Shown: one piece after another, positions 10,646 through 21,836 of the stretch
How the letters are laid out: each line of letters starts with the position of its first letter
How positions within the stretch are numbered: position 1 is the first letter of the stretch
Assembly (NCBI GenBank): GCA_025531455.1
Contig: JAMYHL010000008.1
Span: forward strand, 558,001-622,000
Direction: 5' to 3'
Source: Apiotrichum sp. Y4204
Taxonomy: Eukaryota > Basidiomycota > Tremellomycetes > Trichosporonales > Trichosporonaceae
Length of the DNA: 64,000 bases
Program-made: the position numbers and the translations under genes
Notes under the pieces: model-generated
Seen by the model: only the letters and a program-made list of their open reading frames with translations
Databases searched by the model: none
Told to the model about the DNA's origin: nothing

Positions 10646-13073
10646 CTACTCGTCGTCATCCTCATAGTCGCCATAGGTGTGGTCGTACTTCTCATCCGCT
10701 GTGCTGGTCAGTGGCTGGGAACTCTGCGGCATTCCGTCCCCCCATTCAGACTCACCATAAAAGTCAATGTCATCCTCCTTGCCGCCGTCCTCCTTGTCGT
10801 CCTCCTTCTCGTCATCCTCCATACGCATGGTCTGTAGGCCAGAGTACTGTGCCGTGAGAGGCAGCTCGGGCACATTGTCGACACTGCCGAGGCGGCGGAT
10901 GGCATCCATGTTGATACGCGAGCTGAACTTCTTCTGCGTCGCGAAGCTGTCGATCGCCTCGCGCGCCGATGGGAAGGGACCCTTGCGCGCATCCTTGTTT
11001 GTGCGGCGCTTCTTGCGTTCGCGAGGCTTGTTGGGGTCGATTCCGTGGGCGCGGTTGTAGGCGGCCTTGCGCTCCTGTCGCTGCTTGTCCTCCTCGAGCC
11101 ACTTGGAGTTGTGCGATAGCCACATACGGGCACGGGCCTGCCGCTCGTCGTCGTCCATCACCCAGTAGCGGTCGAGCTCGTCATCGTCCAGGTCGTCAAA
11201 AGTAGTTTCCACTTGATGCTTGGCAAACCACTCCCGTTCGTGACGCGCCCATTCAACGCGACGCATTTCGCCGATGACTTCCTCGGGTGTACGGCCCTGC
11301 AGCCAACGATCGATACGCTCCGCAAGAGCAGCCTTGTTTCCGCCATACAGGGCGTCCTCGTCAAAGAAGAAGTGTTCTTCAATGTACGCATAGACGGCTT
11401 TCTTGTCCTCCCAGTCTGGCGGAGCAGGGATGTTGCGGAAACCACCAAACACGGGGTCATTCACGTCCTCCGCGTTCTCTTCATCCTCCTCCTTGTCGTC
11501 GGCAGCCAGAGCAGCCAGCTCCTCCTCCTCGTCGTCGCTACCGTCCGCGCGCCTCATGCTCGCCAAAAGTTGGCGCTTTTCTCGTTGACGCTGGGCACGT
11601 GCCGCATCCGAATTGTCGACCCTAGCTATGTCGTTGGCATAGTCTTCCTTGGCGAGAGGGTCCAGCGCGTCGTCGTCCTCTTCCTGGAGGTCGTCGGCAT
11701 CCTCGGCCTCATCGGCATCGGAAAGTTCCCCAGCCGCAGCCTGTAGAGCACCATTGGCGACATCGTAGTTTCGTCCTCGCCGAGGTGACGAGCGGGTCGC
11801 ACGTGGGCTTGAGGTGGCAGCAGCAGGGGTCGACGGAACAGTCTCGGGCTCTTCAGAGTCGCCCTCACGCTCACGCTTCAGCCGAGCGGCCTCCTCCTTG
11901 AGCTTCTGCGCCTTCATGATCGGAGGCAGCTCGTCCAAATCTGGGCGTTCCAGCTCCGCGTCGGTCAGAGCGCGCCACTCCTCCACAGTCTTGTTTGCTG
12001 CTGAAGTTTGAGCGAACTCCATGAGACGCTTCTTGATCGTGAGCGGCGACACTTTGACGACCTGCGCAACCTCTTCCGGAGTACGGAGAAAGTCAGACAT
12101 GCGGGCGGCAATGACAAGGCACGCGCCACAGATACCCGCTGGTCGACGACCAGACGTCATCCAGTCGGCCTTGAAACGCTTCACAAGGCGCGAGGCATCG
12201 CGTGCAACGACATGAGCTTGGTTGCCGAAGTCGAGGCGGTTTGCGAAACGTATGTTGTACACCGCGGGGTCGATCTCTGGTAGGATTTGATCGAGGTTCA
12301 GCGCGGAGCGCAGCTTGAGATACGTTGCGCCCAGCTCGTAGACGTTGATCTGCATGTCAGCGCCCTGCGACCCATGGTACACTCACCTGAAGTCGTTCTG
12401 AGAAATCAATAAGCATAAGAGCATCCTTTTCAAAACGTGAGAACAGATAAATGCAGCTTGCAAGAACATAATCTGTACGTCGACCTCGGTTGAACTTGTT
12501 GTCAACCGCAAGGGAGTAGAATCGTTGCGCCCCACGCTGAACAGAGGGCACAATGCCCATCTGCGAACAGATGTGCTGAATGCGCTTGCGACCTGCACTG
12601 TCAGCTCAACGCAGAGAAAGAGACTGGAGCTGGCCAGGAAACCTACCTTCCTCTTTAATGTGCTCCGATGACGCGCCAGTTCCGCGCTGTCCAATACCAG
12701 CTGAATGTCAGCGACAGTGCCACACATAAACAACGAGCGGTGGCGACTTACTCTGCGAGTGCGAGACAAAGGTACCCTGCACATGCATACGACCGCCCGA
12801 TCCCTCCGCGAACCCGACCTCGGAGACGAGCAGACCCTGCTCGAGTTCGATACCACAGTCCTGGCATCTGTTGTTGGTGTCAGCTGTCTGCGTAAACCCT
12901 GGGGGGTTGATACTCCAGAAGTGGAGGTTCACAATCAGATGCAAGTCGAGGAAGCTACTCACACGACGGAACCCAGCGAGTAATCGGTGCTAATCTTGGT
13001 ACTTTTACATCCTGGACAGACGCGCTGGAGTGAGCAACGGTCCGTTGCAATGTGCTCTCACTGGTGCGGACAT
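10646..13073 (-). CDS. BRF1: Transcription factor TFIIIB subunit Brf1
   Basis: Six exons are predicted (transcript order): 13062-13073, 12963-13024, 12752-12867, 12647-12700, 12387-12592 and 10646-12349, giving 717 aa. The N-terminus is a TFIIB-type zinc ribbon (CPGCKST...CQDCG). It is followed by two cyclin-like TFIIB repeats, the first with GRKRIQHICSQMG and the second with YLKLRSALNLDQILPEIDP and RPAGICGACLVIAARM. The fungal Brf1 homology region follows, with YWVMDDDE and KKFSSRINMDAIRRLG separated by acidic and basic linkers. Brf1 binds TBP and Bdp1 and recruits RNA polymerase III to tRNA and 5S genes. The 12-nt first exon encodes only MSAP. A gtgagt at about 10756 near the 3' end could mark another intron, but no acceptor keeps the frame, so it was left as exon. 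Confidence 0.9.
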
Positions 13074-14189
13074 GACGATGGATTTTGTCGCGCTGAAATG
13101 TAAACAAGAGTCGGTTTCGCAAGTTGGGCGGCAATATTCGCTTGACTGTCGCTTCAACGCGCGATTGTGGTGGGTGCCGCCAGAATTGGCCTAAATACTC
13201 TCAATCCTGTTGTGGGAATACGCGTGCTTCAAGATATGGCCGTGTGCTGTGGGCGAGAGGGTGTTGCACTTCTGCAATCTGTGGGTAGTGACGCGCCCGG
13301 AGAGAGTAGATGGAGGCCGCTTGGAAGGGTTATGGTCGTTGGAATTGGAAGAGATGGTGAAGAATTGGAGTTGGTGCGGCGGTGGCGGCTCGGGTCGGAG
13401 AACGGAGGGGCAGTGAGGGAAGGAAGGTGGCGGGACCTATTTTTTAGCCGGGCGCAGGTTTTGTGCTTTGTCCCACTGGAGTGGGAGTCGAACGGCGACT
13501 TTTGGCATGCACACACTTCTGATCCACAATCGTGTATTGGTTCGCACCCACTAACTGCCCCATCGCATACTATGACCGTACTGGCTGACAGGAGCCTGGT
13601 CACCTGTGGCGCATTGTGTGGTGCGGTGGTAACCATGTGTGGTGGTGACCATCGAATCAGTCACACCAAGGACGACTTGGTTGAATTAATACATGCATAA
13701 GGATGCCTAGAAACGTCGTAGGGGATCACTCGCGCGGCCATGCACGTAGCATAGCGCCGCAGATCCCAAAAGATCTTACGCATCGCGGATTACGCTGATC
13801 AGACCGACGCCCACTGCGCCCAGGGCTTCTCCGCAGCGTGGGACGATCGGTAATGAGCATGGGGCCGTGGGCCGTGGGGACAATTGCCAGGCCATGCCAG
13901 GAGCTAGAAGCAAATCGACAGACTAGCAGATGGACTAGCAAGTCCAGGATCCAGGATCTAGGGGGGGATCAACAGATAAACAAGATGATCATCGTGAGGT
14001 ATCGACCTGCGCTGCTGGGCAGGTGCGCACACCAGTAAACAAGAACGACTCACATGCTTCACAGTTCCGCTTCCAAGATCCCAAGTACATGGCCAAACTC
14101 AAAGGAGGATCATACGTTGGTACATTCTATCGCCTACATGGGCTCCTACCAGCCAGTCGAAATCCCAACTAATATTTACACGCTCGCGG
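13074..14189. other. Intergenic region between BRF1 and the MED18 candidate
   Basis: This holds the BRF1 promoter on its left side and the 3' end of the next minus-strand gene on its right. The plus strand from 13210 to 13440 is G-rich, consistent with a pyrimidine-rich BRF1 leader on the minus strand. Open frames of up to 177 codons have no domain signature and are not credible genes. Confidence 0.45.
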
Positions 14190-14944
14190 TTACTTCATCT
14201 CTCGCCCTGTCTCCCATTCAAGCCCATCAATGCGCTCCGTCACCTCGCGCATCACCCGCATCATATCCTGCAGACTGAGCTCTCGGGGGCCCGCGACGAG
14301 GCTGACAGGTCGCCCTGGCTGCAGCTGGACGAGGTACGGTTCCGAGACGTGCTCCGCTGGCTTGTCGTCGGGACCGAGGACGCGCGTGACTGTCAGATGC
14401 AGCGTCAGGGACGGGTGTCCTGGGATGGGGAGGTGGAAAAGGTGGCCCATACGAGCGTATGTGTGCGAGTGCCTGGTGTGTGAGCATGGCAGCACTCGAT
14501 GAAGGCCATTCAAACATGCCACACTCACTTGAACCCGAGTGACTGCACAAAGTCCTCAATTTCCAGTTTGCTGCTCATGCCCTCGACCTCAAGATTTATC
14601 ACCGCCTGTGTGCGCATCTCCTGGTACTCTCTTGCCGAGAGCGGAGGCGACACCCATGTCAGGGAGTAGTCCCAGCCTTCCACCTTGTCCAGCCCGAGAT
14701 CAATCGATCCTGCCCAGCGAAGAGGAGGCTTGGGTCCCATACGCTTCCGGCGGCGTCGCGCGCGCAGGCGGAGGGTTCGGCCGGGACCGGGAATGACTGG
14801 ATTTGTGGCCAGGAAGAGGTCGTCGCGGACGTGAAAGCTCTCGACGTGCAGTGCGATTAGCGACAGCCGTGCAAGCATTAGATCGAGCTGATCCGTCGGG
14901 AGGAGAGCAAAAAGCTGCGGAAGAAGCTGTGCTCCCGTTGACAT
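14190..14944 (-). CDS. MED18: Probable Mediator complex subunit 18
   Basis: Two exons are predicted (transcript order), 14529-14944 and 14190-14472, giving 232 aa. The layout resembles Med18 (Srb5): an N-terminal helix-rich start (LPQLFALLPTDQLDLMLARLS), a beta segment with FLATNPVIPGPGRTLRLR, a central SIDLGLDKVEGWDYSLTWVS, then DFVQSLGFK followed by a strand pair and a closing helix. The segment around VQSLGFK and the C-terminal SEPYLVQLQ are the best matches to the family as I recall it. Med18 forms the movable head-module jaw with Med20 and contacts RNA polymerase II. Sequence conservation in this family is weak, so the assignment is moderate. The gene is divergent from ATP11 with a 235-bp gap. 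Confidence 0.55.
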
Positions 14945-15179
14945 GGCGGCTGTATGTTGGAAGGAATGGACACTGTAGGGATGCAAAAAGGTCAAAGCAG
15001 TTAGACAATTGACTTGTTGACAGTCGCGTTGCGTGTTGAACATGACGAGCCTCGAGATTGGGAAGGTGGAGGCACGGAGCCAAAAAGTCGACGACATCAC
15101 AGATCACAACAGGTTCCATACCCTTCGCCAATCGTCGACAACCACTTCAACACCTCTCTGCAACTAAAAGAGCAACAGC

Positions 15180-16430
15180 ATGCTTCGCTCATCACTTATT
15201 CGGATCCCACGCACAGCTGCGTCGAGCTCCAAACTTGGAGCTCGCACGCTGACCTCGACGGCTTGCCGCGGCCGTAACCTGCTGGACCAGCTTGAGGAGC
15301 AGATCACGCCTCGGGACCTTGTCGAGAAGAAGCGCAAGGAGTTTGAAGAGAAATATGGCGATAAGCTGAAGAAGAAGGCAGAGGCGTGAGTATCCTGTGG
15401 CTGAAACATACCGTGGCCGCGATCGCTATACAGGGCTCAGCTAACTTGCAGCGAGGGTGTGTCCAACCTCGATGAGCTCAAGGAGAAGATCAAGGCGCCG
15501 AGCGTGATGGCCAAGATCAAAGCCCAGGAATGGGCCAAGGAGGAGCAGGAAAGGGCAGAGAAGAAGCGCGAAGAGGAGGAAGCAGCACTTAAGGCTGCCA
15601 CTGAGGCCAAGGCCGAAGCGAAGGCCGAGGCTCGCGAGGAAGCCCGCCAGTCGCAGGCTGCTGGTGATCGTGCCGGTGTCAAAGTGAGTAACGTGCGGTG
15701 GCGGTGTCCATTCTGACTCTGTCTTTAGCCCCTGGCATCTATCATCAACCTTCCCTTGCTGCTTATGACGCCGCACGACGCCCAGCAGATTGCGCAGATC
15801 TGGAACACGTACCACACCACTCACCCGACCCTCTCCAACTCGTTCCTCAGCGCCTCGCTCCCGGCAGCAACATACGAGTCCATGATCAGCCTGGCGAAGC
15901 GGAATCCATTCTTTGTGCTTCCACTGCCGCGGGATAGCAGCGATGGTGGCGAGGCGTTCGAGATGTTCTACATGCAGTGGCTCTTCCACGCTCCTCCCAC
16001 TCCGCTCCCCGACGTGAACGCCGCTACCTCCGCGCCGCTTCCGCCAGTAGCGAGTGTTATCTTTACTCCGCTGGAAGAGTTCAAGAACGCCGGCGAGTGG
16101 GCGCAACCCTTCCTCACTCTTACCTTCTACCCGGATCTCTCCCCCAGCCACGACACCGTTCTCATGCGCGGCGAGATCACCGCCCAGACTGCCAAGGGCC
16201 CCGCTGGCAGCCCCGAAAACCCGGGTTTCCTTCTGTCCCAGGCGCAGGCGCAACTCCTCGCTCTCGCGCTGCAGCGGTTCTACTGCGCCGAGCTCGCACC
16301 GCCGTACGAGAGCGCCACGGACGCCCAGGAGCGCGCGAAGCGTGCGCAGGCGCTGCGCGACTTCCGTGAAAAGCCGCAGGAATGGGACTGGCAGAGCCTC
16401 GTCAAGATGGCCTATGCCGGTATCGCGTAG
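15180..16430 (+). CDS. ATP11: Mitochondrial F1-ATPase assembly chaperone ATP11 (ATPAF1)
   Basis: Three exons are predicted: 15180-15385, 15452-15683 and 15729-16430, giving 379 aa. The N-terminus is Arg/Ser-rich without acidic residues (MLRSSLIRIPRTAASS), typical of a mitochondrial presequence. A charged, Ala/Glu/Lys-rich helical segment follows. The C-terminal ATP11 domain has LASIINLPLLLMTPHDAQQI, IWNTYHT, KRNPFFVLPLPRD, FTPLEEFKNAGE and LTLTFYPDLS. Atp11 binds unassembled F1 beta subunits in the matrix and prevents aggregation before alpha3beta3 assembly. The start codon was chosen because it gives the targeting sequence directly. Confidence 0.93.
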
Positions 16431-16878
16431 AAATTGCGTTATGCAACCTTAGATAGTGGCGCATGGTGTCGCATCAGATAGCGCGCACGACCACAGTCAG
16501 GGCCGCAATGGTTGCACGGGTGACAGATAGCAGGAGGTTGCGACGCTCATCGTGATCAAAATGTCCAGTACATCCAGCGCCGATGTCCAGTGCCGATGTT
16601 CAGCGTGAAGTGGACATTCGCCGATGCCGTTACAATCCGTTCAGTATGAAACGCGGACTATGTCTGGAGCCCTGAACTAAATGCCAATGAAAAATTCCAC
16701 AGCAACAGTGTTCTTGTCTCCAAGGGACACAAAAGTCACTGTGTCTTTCCCACAACTTCAAGAGCAATCAAGATCAGGTCAAGTGTCCATCCCATGTGAC
16801 CTCTTAGCATCACATGACACCATTTTTCAATTCTTTGGGGCAATTGGAGATTGGCAATCCGGTGTGCTTGGTGAGATG

Positions 16879-16933
16879 TGTGTGCGACACGCCTGGCGTG
16901 TGTGACGTGCGTGTGCGATGTGCCTGGCGTGTG
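16879..16933 (+). repeat. Imperfect tandem direct repeat, 23-bp core
   Basis: Two copies share gtgtgcga followed by gcctggcgtgtg, differing at three positions in the centre and separated by about 9 bases. A third, looser set of tg/cg dinucleotides follows. It lies about 360-410 bp upstream of the chromodomain gene start and could be a small minisatellite or a pair of regulatory sites. The sequence alone does not decide this. Confidence 0.5.
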
Positions 16934-17242
16934 CAACCCGAGTGACCCACGTGACTCTCGCATGACTTGCATGGGGGCATTCAAACTTTTGGGGGACATG
17001 CAAGCCTGTCACATGAGTGCTCTATGCATTGTGATTGGACAACATTGGGTGGGAGTGTTGCAGAATGTCCTGAATTTAGGGTGGACACACACAAAAAGGT
17101 CCTTTTTCGTTTGTCACGTGATTCTTGATTTGGCGCGACCAACATGAGTTCAAGGGGGCGCGCCGCGAGGATGACCAAATAACACAACTCTCGATTTGGT
17201 TCTTTCGCCTTTCAACAGTGACCCATACTCTTGCTCACATTA

Positions 17243-17249
17243 CTATATA
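17243..17249 (+). promoter_or_regulatory. TATA-like box of the chromodomain gene
   Basis: The sequence tatataa sits 43 bp before the predicted start codon, with a short leader between. It is the clearest TATA-type element near a gene start in this window and supports the chosen start at 17292. Function is inferred from position only. Confidence 0.4.
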
Positions 17250-17291
17250 AAGTCAACGTCCCGGGCTGTTGTTGTGTTGCGCGCCCACACA

Positions 17292-20200
17292 ATGCCTTCT
17301 GATACGGGCGATTCAAAACGACCTCAGCGCGGTTCGCGCCAGCCCACTGAAGAGCGCCAGGGGGATGATGCCCAGGAGAACGAGCTGCCGCATGAGCCGG
17401 GCGACTCTGATCCGGAGTCGGAGGTGACGGATGTGGAGTACGAAGACGAAGTTTACACCGTCGGTACGTCGGGTGGGAGAGACGCAGGCAGAGGAGAGTG
17501 TTCTCACGCCGCTAGATGCTATCAAATATGCTGTATACAAGGACTCTCGGCGTCAACGCCCGGATGGATATGTTGGTTGGGTGAGTGACTACGCCTGGGT
17601 AAGGCAGTATAGGATGATAGATTGGCTGACTGGCTTAGCACTACGGAGTAATGGTTGGTACTCTCAACACAGACATGTTCTAACAGCTCAGTGGGGAGGA
17701 TATCTCAAGATTGGTTCCGAGACGTAGGTCTAGAGCCCGAACAACATCGGCTGACGCCACAGAGAAGAGCCTCGAGAGTCGTTCATCGTGGATGATGAGA
17801 AGGAGGACGTGCCCTTCGTAACCGAGTGAGTGAACCACTGCATTCACTGCTAACGTACCAGCTTCTGGAAAGGCTGTGGGAGGCGTATTCCCAAGAGTCG
17901 GAAAGAGCCAGGTGGTCGGCAAGGAGAGGTCGTTGAGGCTCCTCCGAAACTGTTGAGTGAGACTCCGAACCGGTGTAGTGCTGATATGAAGAACGCTGGT
18001 TTCGCCGTTCCAACCCACCGCGCGACTATGCGACCTATGTCCGGCGTCGCGCCAAAGAGCTGGCTGGTGAGCCCATTCAGAAGCGCGACTCGGATTACTA
18101 CGTGCACAAGAAGCGCTTGAAGCGTCGCGAGGAACAGAGGGCATTGGAAGCTGCTAATGGCGGTGGCAATCTCAATGGCTTCGGTCAGGTCAACGCGGAA
18201 GCAGGCCCGTCGGGCGCACGCCACGACAACCCCGGCGGTGCCGATCCCGCCGCCGGATCATCGGCTCCTCCTAAACGTCGTACGCGTTCTCCCTCTGTTG
18301 CCCTCTCCGAGGTGTCATCCAATTACTCTCTGTTCTCGGACAGTGAAACGGATGACGATGAGGAGGAACTTGCACTGGCTGCACAGAAGCGCCAGAAGAG
18401 CAACAAACGCCAACGTGTCATCGACTCTCCGGATCGTTCACCAGTGAAGACCAAGAAGTTCAAAAAGAACAGCGATTTGAAGATCAAGGAGCCCAAGGAA
18501 AGCAAGAAGAGGAGCCGCGAGGAGAAGAAGGCGGCAAAGGAAGAAAAGAGACTGAAGAAGGAGAAGAAAAGGAAGCGGGAGGAACGCGAAGCACGGCAGA
18601 AGGAACAGGCAGAGTCGCTCTCAAAGCTTGGCAAGATCAGAAAACGTGACGATACTAGTTTCCCGAGTACTAGTCTTCCAGCACCTCTGCCTCCAGCCCC
18701 ACAAGTCCCAACGCCCCCCGCCTCTGTGTCCCCGCCACCGGTTGCAGCTGCCGCTCCAGTAGCGTCGTCACCAGATGCCCGCCGCGATGAGCGGCCGTCT
18801 TCATCAACACCTGCCCAAATCACTTCTGTCTTTGGCATCCCTGACACTTTCATCTTTCCCACTACTGCGAGCGCACCGTCTGGCACAACCGCCGAGGGAA
18901 CGACCGACTCACCAGCAGCGTCCCAAACCCCGGCGGGGGAGCAACTAGCACCTCGTCGAGTTCAGGAGCCCTTGTTTGACTTTGGCGACACTCCTATGTC
19001 CCAGGTGTCGATACCTGCTGAAGGACCAGAGATCCATGAGGTCCCCGATTCTCCCAAGGCGGTCGGATCACCCTCTGCACCGGAGCCACTGCCCCAACAG
19101 TCTGCCCCGGAGGAGATGCCGTCGTCCACACCAGTAAACCAAGTAGCAGGTAATGCGCCAAGCTTGATGGTCACGGAGGCAACCCCGCGCAAGAATGTGG
19201 ATGAGCCAGAGCGTGAGCCGGAACGTGAGCCACAACGTGAAGCATCGGTCGACGACTTGTTTGGCTCCTCTCCGCCGCCGTCGTCGCCACCTCAACCTGA
19301 GCCGTCAAAAGTGGCCACAAGCTCAAGCCCTTCCAAACCCGCGCAGGCGGCTACCACAAAGACCACTGTTCCGCCCACTGGAAGCTCTCCGACAGTTGCG
19401 ACTGGCGAGTCCCGTTCATTGCCCACAGCCTCGACATCAAATAACCCAGCGGGACTTCCTGCAAAGCCCAAACCCAAATATGTCCAGCCACGGGCAATCA
19501 AGACGATCGATATTCCGCTCGACCCACAACGTCACAAGCGCCTCGCTCCAGGCCTTCCACCTCCTGTCGTCACTGCGCCCCTACCTTCCAGCGGACCCTC
19601 CAACGCTGCCTCATCAAAATCTCCGGTGCAGAGGACTCAAGAGATTCTGTCTCCCGTGCAGAGGGCTCAAGAGATGTTGCAAGGAGACGCTGCACGCCGT
19701 CAACAAGGAGCTCTGCCCCAACAGGGAGAATTGTGGAAGAATCAAATTCAACAGAAACCTCAGCAACCGCCTAATTGGACGGCATCGGCAGGACGGCCGC
19801 CGCCGCCAATGCGTGGTGGCAAGTCGCCTACATATGGAGGCCGATCCCCTGGAGGCCGTTCCCCTGGGGGCCGTTCGCCAATACATGGGTCCGTGTCCAT
19901 CAATGGGTTGCCGCAGCGACCTGGATTTACAAGTCCGCTGCCGCAACAGTCGACGTCACACCCGTATCGCCCACCGCCCCAACGTCCTCCGGTCCCGAGT
20001 ACTCATTACGAGGAACGCCGAGACCCTCGCAAGCGTGCGCGTGACACCGCTAATGGCGCTGCTGGCACTGCCAGTGGTCCAGCTCCGACGACATCGGGAG
20101 AGCTGAGAAACAGCAATGCCGCTGGCACCACTGGAGTCTCTAGCCATGGTCCTAGTTCTGTCATTCCGGGCATTTCTTCTGGTGGACCTTCATCAAACGC

Positions 20201-21836
20201 AAATGTTTTCCGCGCAACGATCATGGGCCGACCTAATGTCGACATGGATTTTATTTTGAAGGACGGCGATGCCAAGTCTGACACCTTCCGGCTAAAGAGT
20301 TTCCTTCCATCTTCGGGACCACCGCATTTCGAACTGCTTGAGACCTCGTATCTTGCCGTCGCGCTCGCGCAGGGTGCCGAGGTTATCGAATGGAGCCAAG
20401 TTACCTTTCGCGATTCGGCGAAACAGTCCAATTGGGAAGGTCTTTACGGCCACCTGAAACACGGATACGTAGGTTGAGAGTCAAGATACCATTCTGACAG
20501 TCCAGATGTTCTTGAGCAGGGAGGAGCTGCCCCCGACTGACCAGCCGATTACGGCCCATGTTTTTGCTATCCTTATCAAGGCGAGCAACGCCTGGCTTGG
20601 ATCCCTTAGCCTGAATGGTTGGGAAATGGACAACATCGGTGTCATGGCCATTCTTCTGTCGGTTCCACTGGATGGGCAACCCGTCGCTATGTTGCCAAAC
20701 CCCATACGGCCGGACTTTGCCAATGGTGACCAGCCTCAACAGCCAGCGCCGGCCGCCGATCGGCCCACGACCCTCACCACGAGCTACAACTTCGGGGACA
20801 ACACGGCTGAGCCACTCAAGAACACTACCGCAGTGATTTATCCCCACTTGAACTACGGTACATACACTCAACTGGTCGATCAATTCAAGAGGTCCATGAT
20901 TCAGCCTCCAGTCAATGGCGAACCAGATTCATGCTTCATATTGAATGGTTACTGGCATCACACAACCAGGTCGAGCAGCGTGAACCGTTATATCACCCGC
21001 CGAACTCGTCTGTACGCCCTTGGTCCCGATCTCAGCCTTCCGTCACCTCAATGGCGGATGAAGGAAGTGTGGAAAACTGGTGGTCTTGTCACCTTTTCAC
21101 CAACATTCATCCTCCATTCCCCGGACAAGTTCGCCGACATCATGGACCTCATACGAGTCACCCCAGGCTGGGCAGCGTACATTGTGCCTATGACTCTGGT
21201 GTGGTGCGAGCAGTCATGGGAGCACCGAGCCCGATGCCCTGAACCGACCAAGGCTTTCGCCACCTTGACCTCGTCCCTGTTCATGGATGACAATCTTAGG
21301 CAGCTCGCTGGCGCCAAGGCGGCTGATTCCGGAGGTCTATCAGTCTCGTACTGTCCGCCTTTGCTTCAGCAGCGCGAGGCATGCGCCAAGTATGTCGACT
21401 GGCTCCGACGAGTCTACGAGTGCGGCGACTACGAATCCCTCTTGCAGCTCTGCAAGCAGACTGTGATTGAGCAGTCCGCCGCAAAACGCAGAAATTCGCT
21501 CATGGAGCGTCGACCAAGCTCCTCTGGCAACAATACGCCCAACCCCGGTACCAATAGTCCGACCAAGGACGTGGAGAACTTGCCAGAGCCAGACTTGGAT
21601 CTCATCACGGTCCAATCCGAGGGCATTCGTGATCTCGCGGGTATGCGCCAGCGCCCGCATGTTGTGCCGTATCGACGGTACATCTACATTGGCGAGCTCA
21701 GCAATAGGGAGGAGGCCAAGCAGCTGGCAGAAGGTATTGTCGAACTGGTGCCTGCGGATGACTTCGTGGCGGTGCTAAGTGGAGTAAGTAGCTGTTCAAC
21801 ACTGCGAGAAGTGACTTCTAACATCAGGCTGTGTAA
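17292..21836 (+). CDS. Large chromodomain protein, candidate heterochromatin/gene-silencing factor
   Basis: Nine exons are predicted: 17292-17463, 17516-17580, 17639-17653, 17692-17723, 17763-17825, 17862-17956, 17992-20468, 20506-21783 and 21828-21836, giving 1,401 aa. Residues of about 50-125 fit a chromodomain: Tyr in EVYTVDAIKY, then YGVMWGGY (Trp 85, Tyr 88) and SETEEPRESF, giving the three aromatic positions that cage methyl-lysine. The usual WEP Trp is replaced by Glu. A Lys/Glu-rich helix lies near 300-350. A Pro/Ser/Thr-rich linker to about 870 carries SPVQRxQE and GGRSP repeats. The last roughly 530 residues look folded and include GGLVTFSPTFIL and GWAAYIVP. Chromodomain plus long linker plus folded C-terminus recalls Chp1 and, more loosely, TASOR, or Ccc1 of Cryptococcus PRC2. 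No single assignment is secure. The 15-nt third exon and the 35-nt intron before 17992 are the weakest borders. Confidence 0.65.

Larger units (their letters stand above)
16431..17291. other. Intergenic region upstream of the chromodomain gene
   Basis: This 861-bp gap separates two plus-strand genes. It contains an imperfect direct repeat (16879-16901 and 16911-16933) and, close to the downstream start, a TATA-like motif. I see no credible coding region. Confidence 0.5.

Noticed and set aside
10700..10760. Possible extra intron at the BRF1 3' end (donor-like gtgagt)
   Set aside because: No acceptor downstream keeps the reading frame, and the unspliced reading gives a plausible acidic tail.
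13470..13560. Possible minus-strand tRNA suggested by a T-loop-like gttcgactccc
   Set aside because: No matching T stem, anticodon arm or acceptor pairing could be drawn around it.
19195..20106. 303-codon alternative-frame ORF inside the chromodomain gene
   Set aside because: Arg/Pro/His-rich out-of-frame reading of a low-complexity linker; the frame used is open over 2.4 kb and joins properly on both sides.
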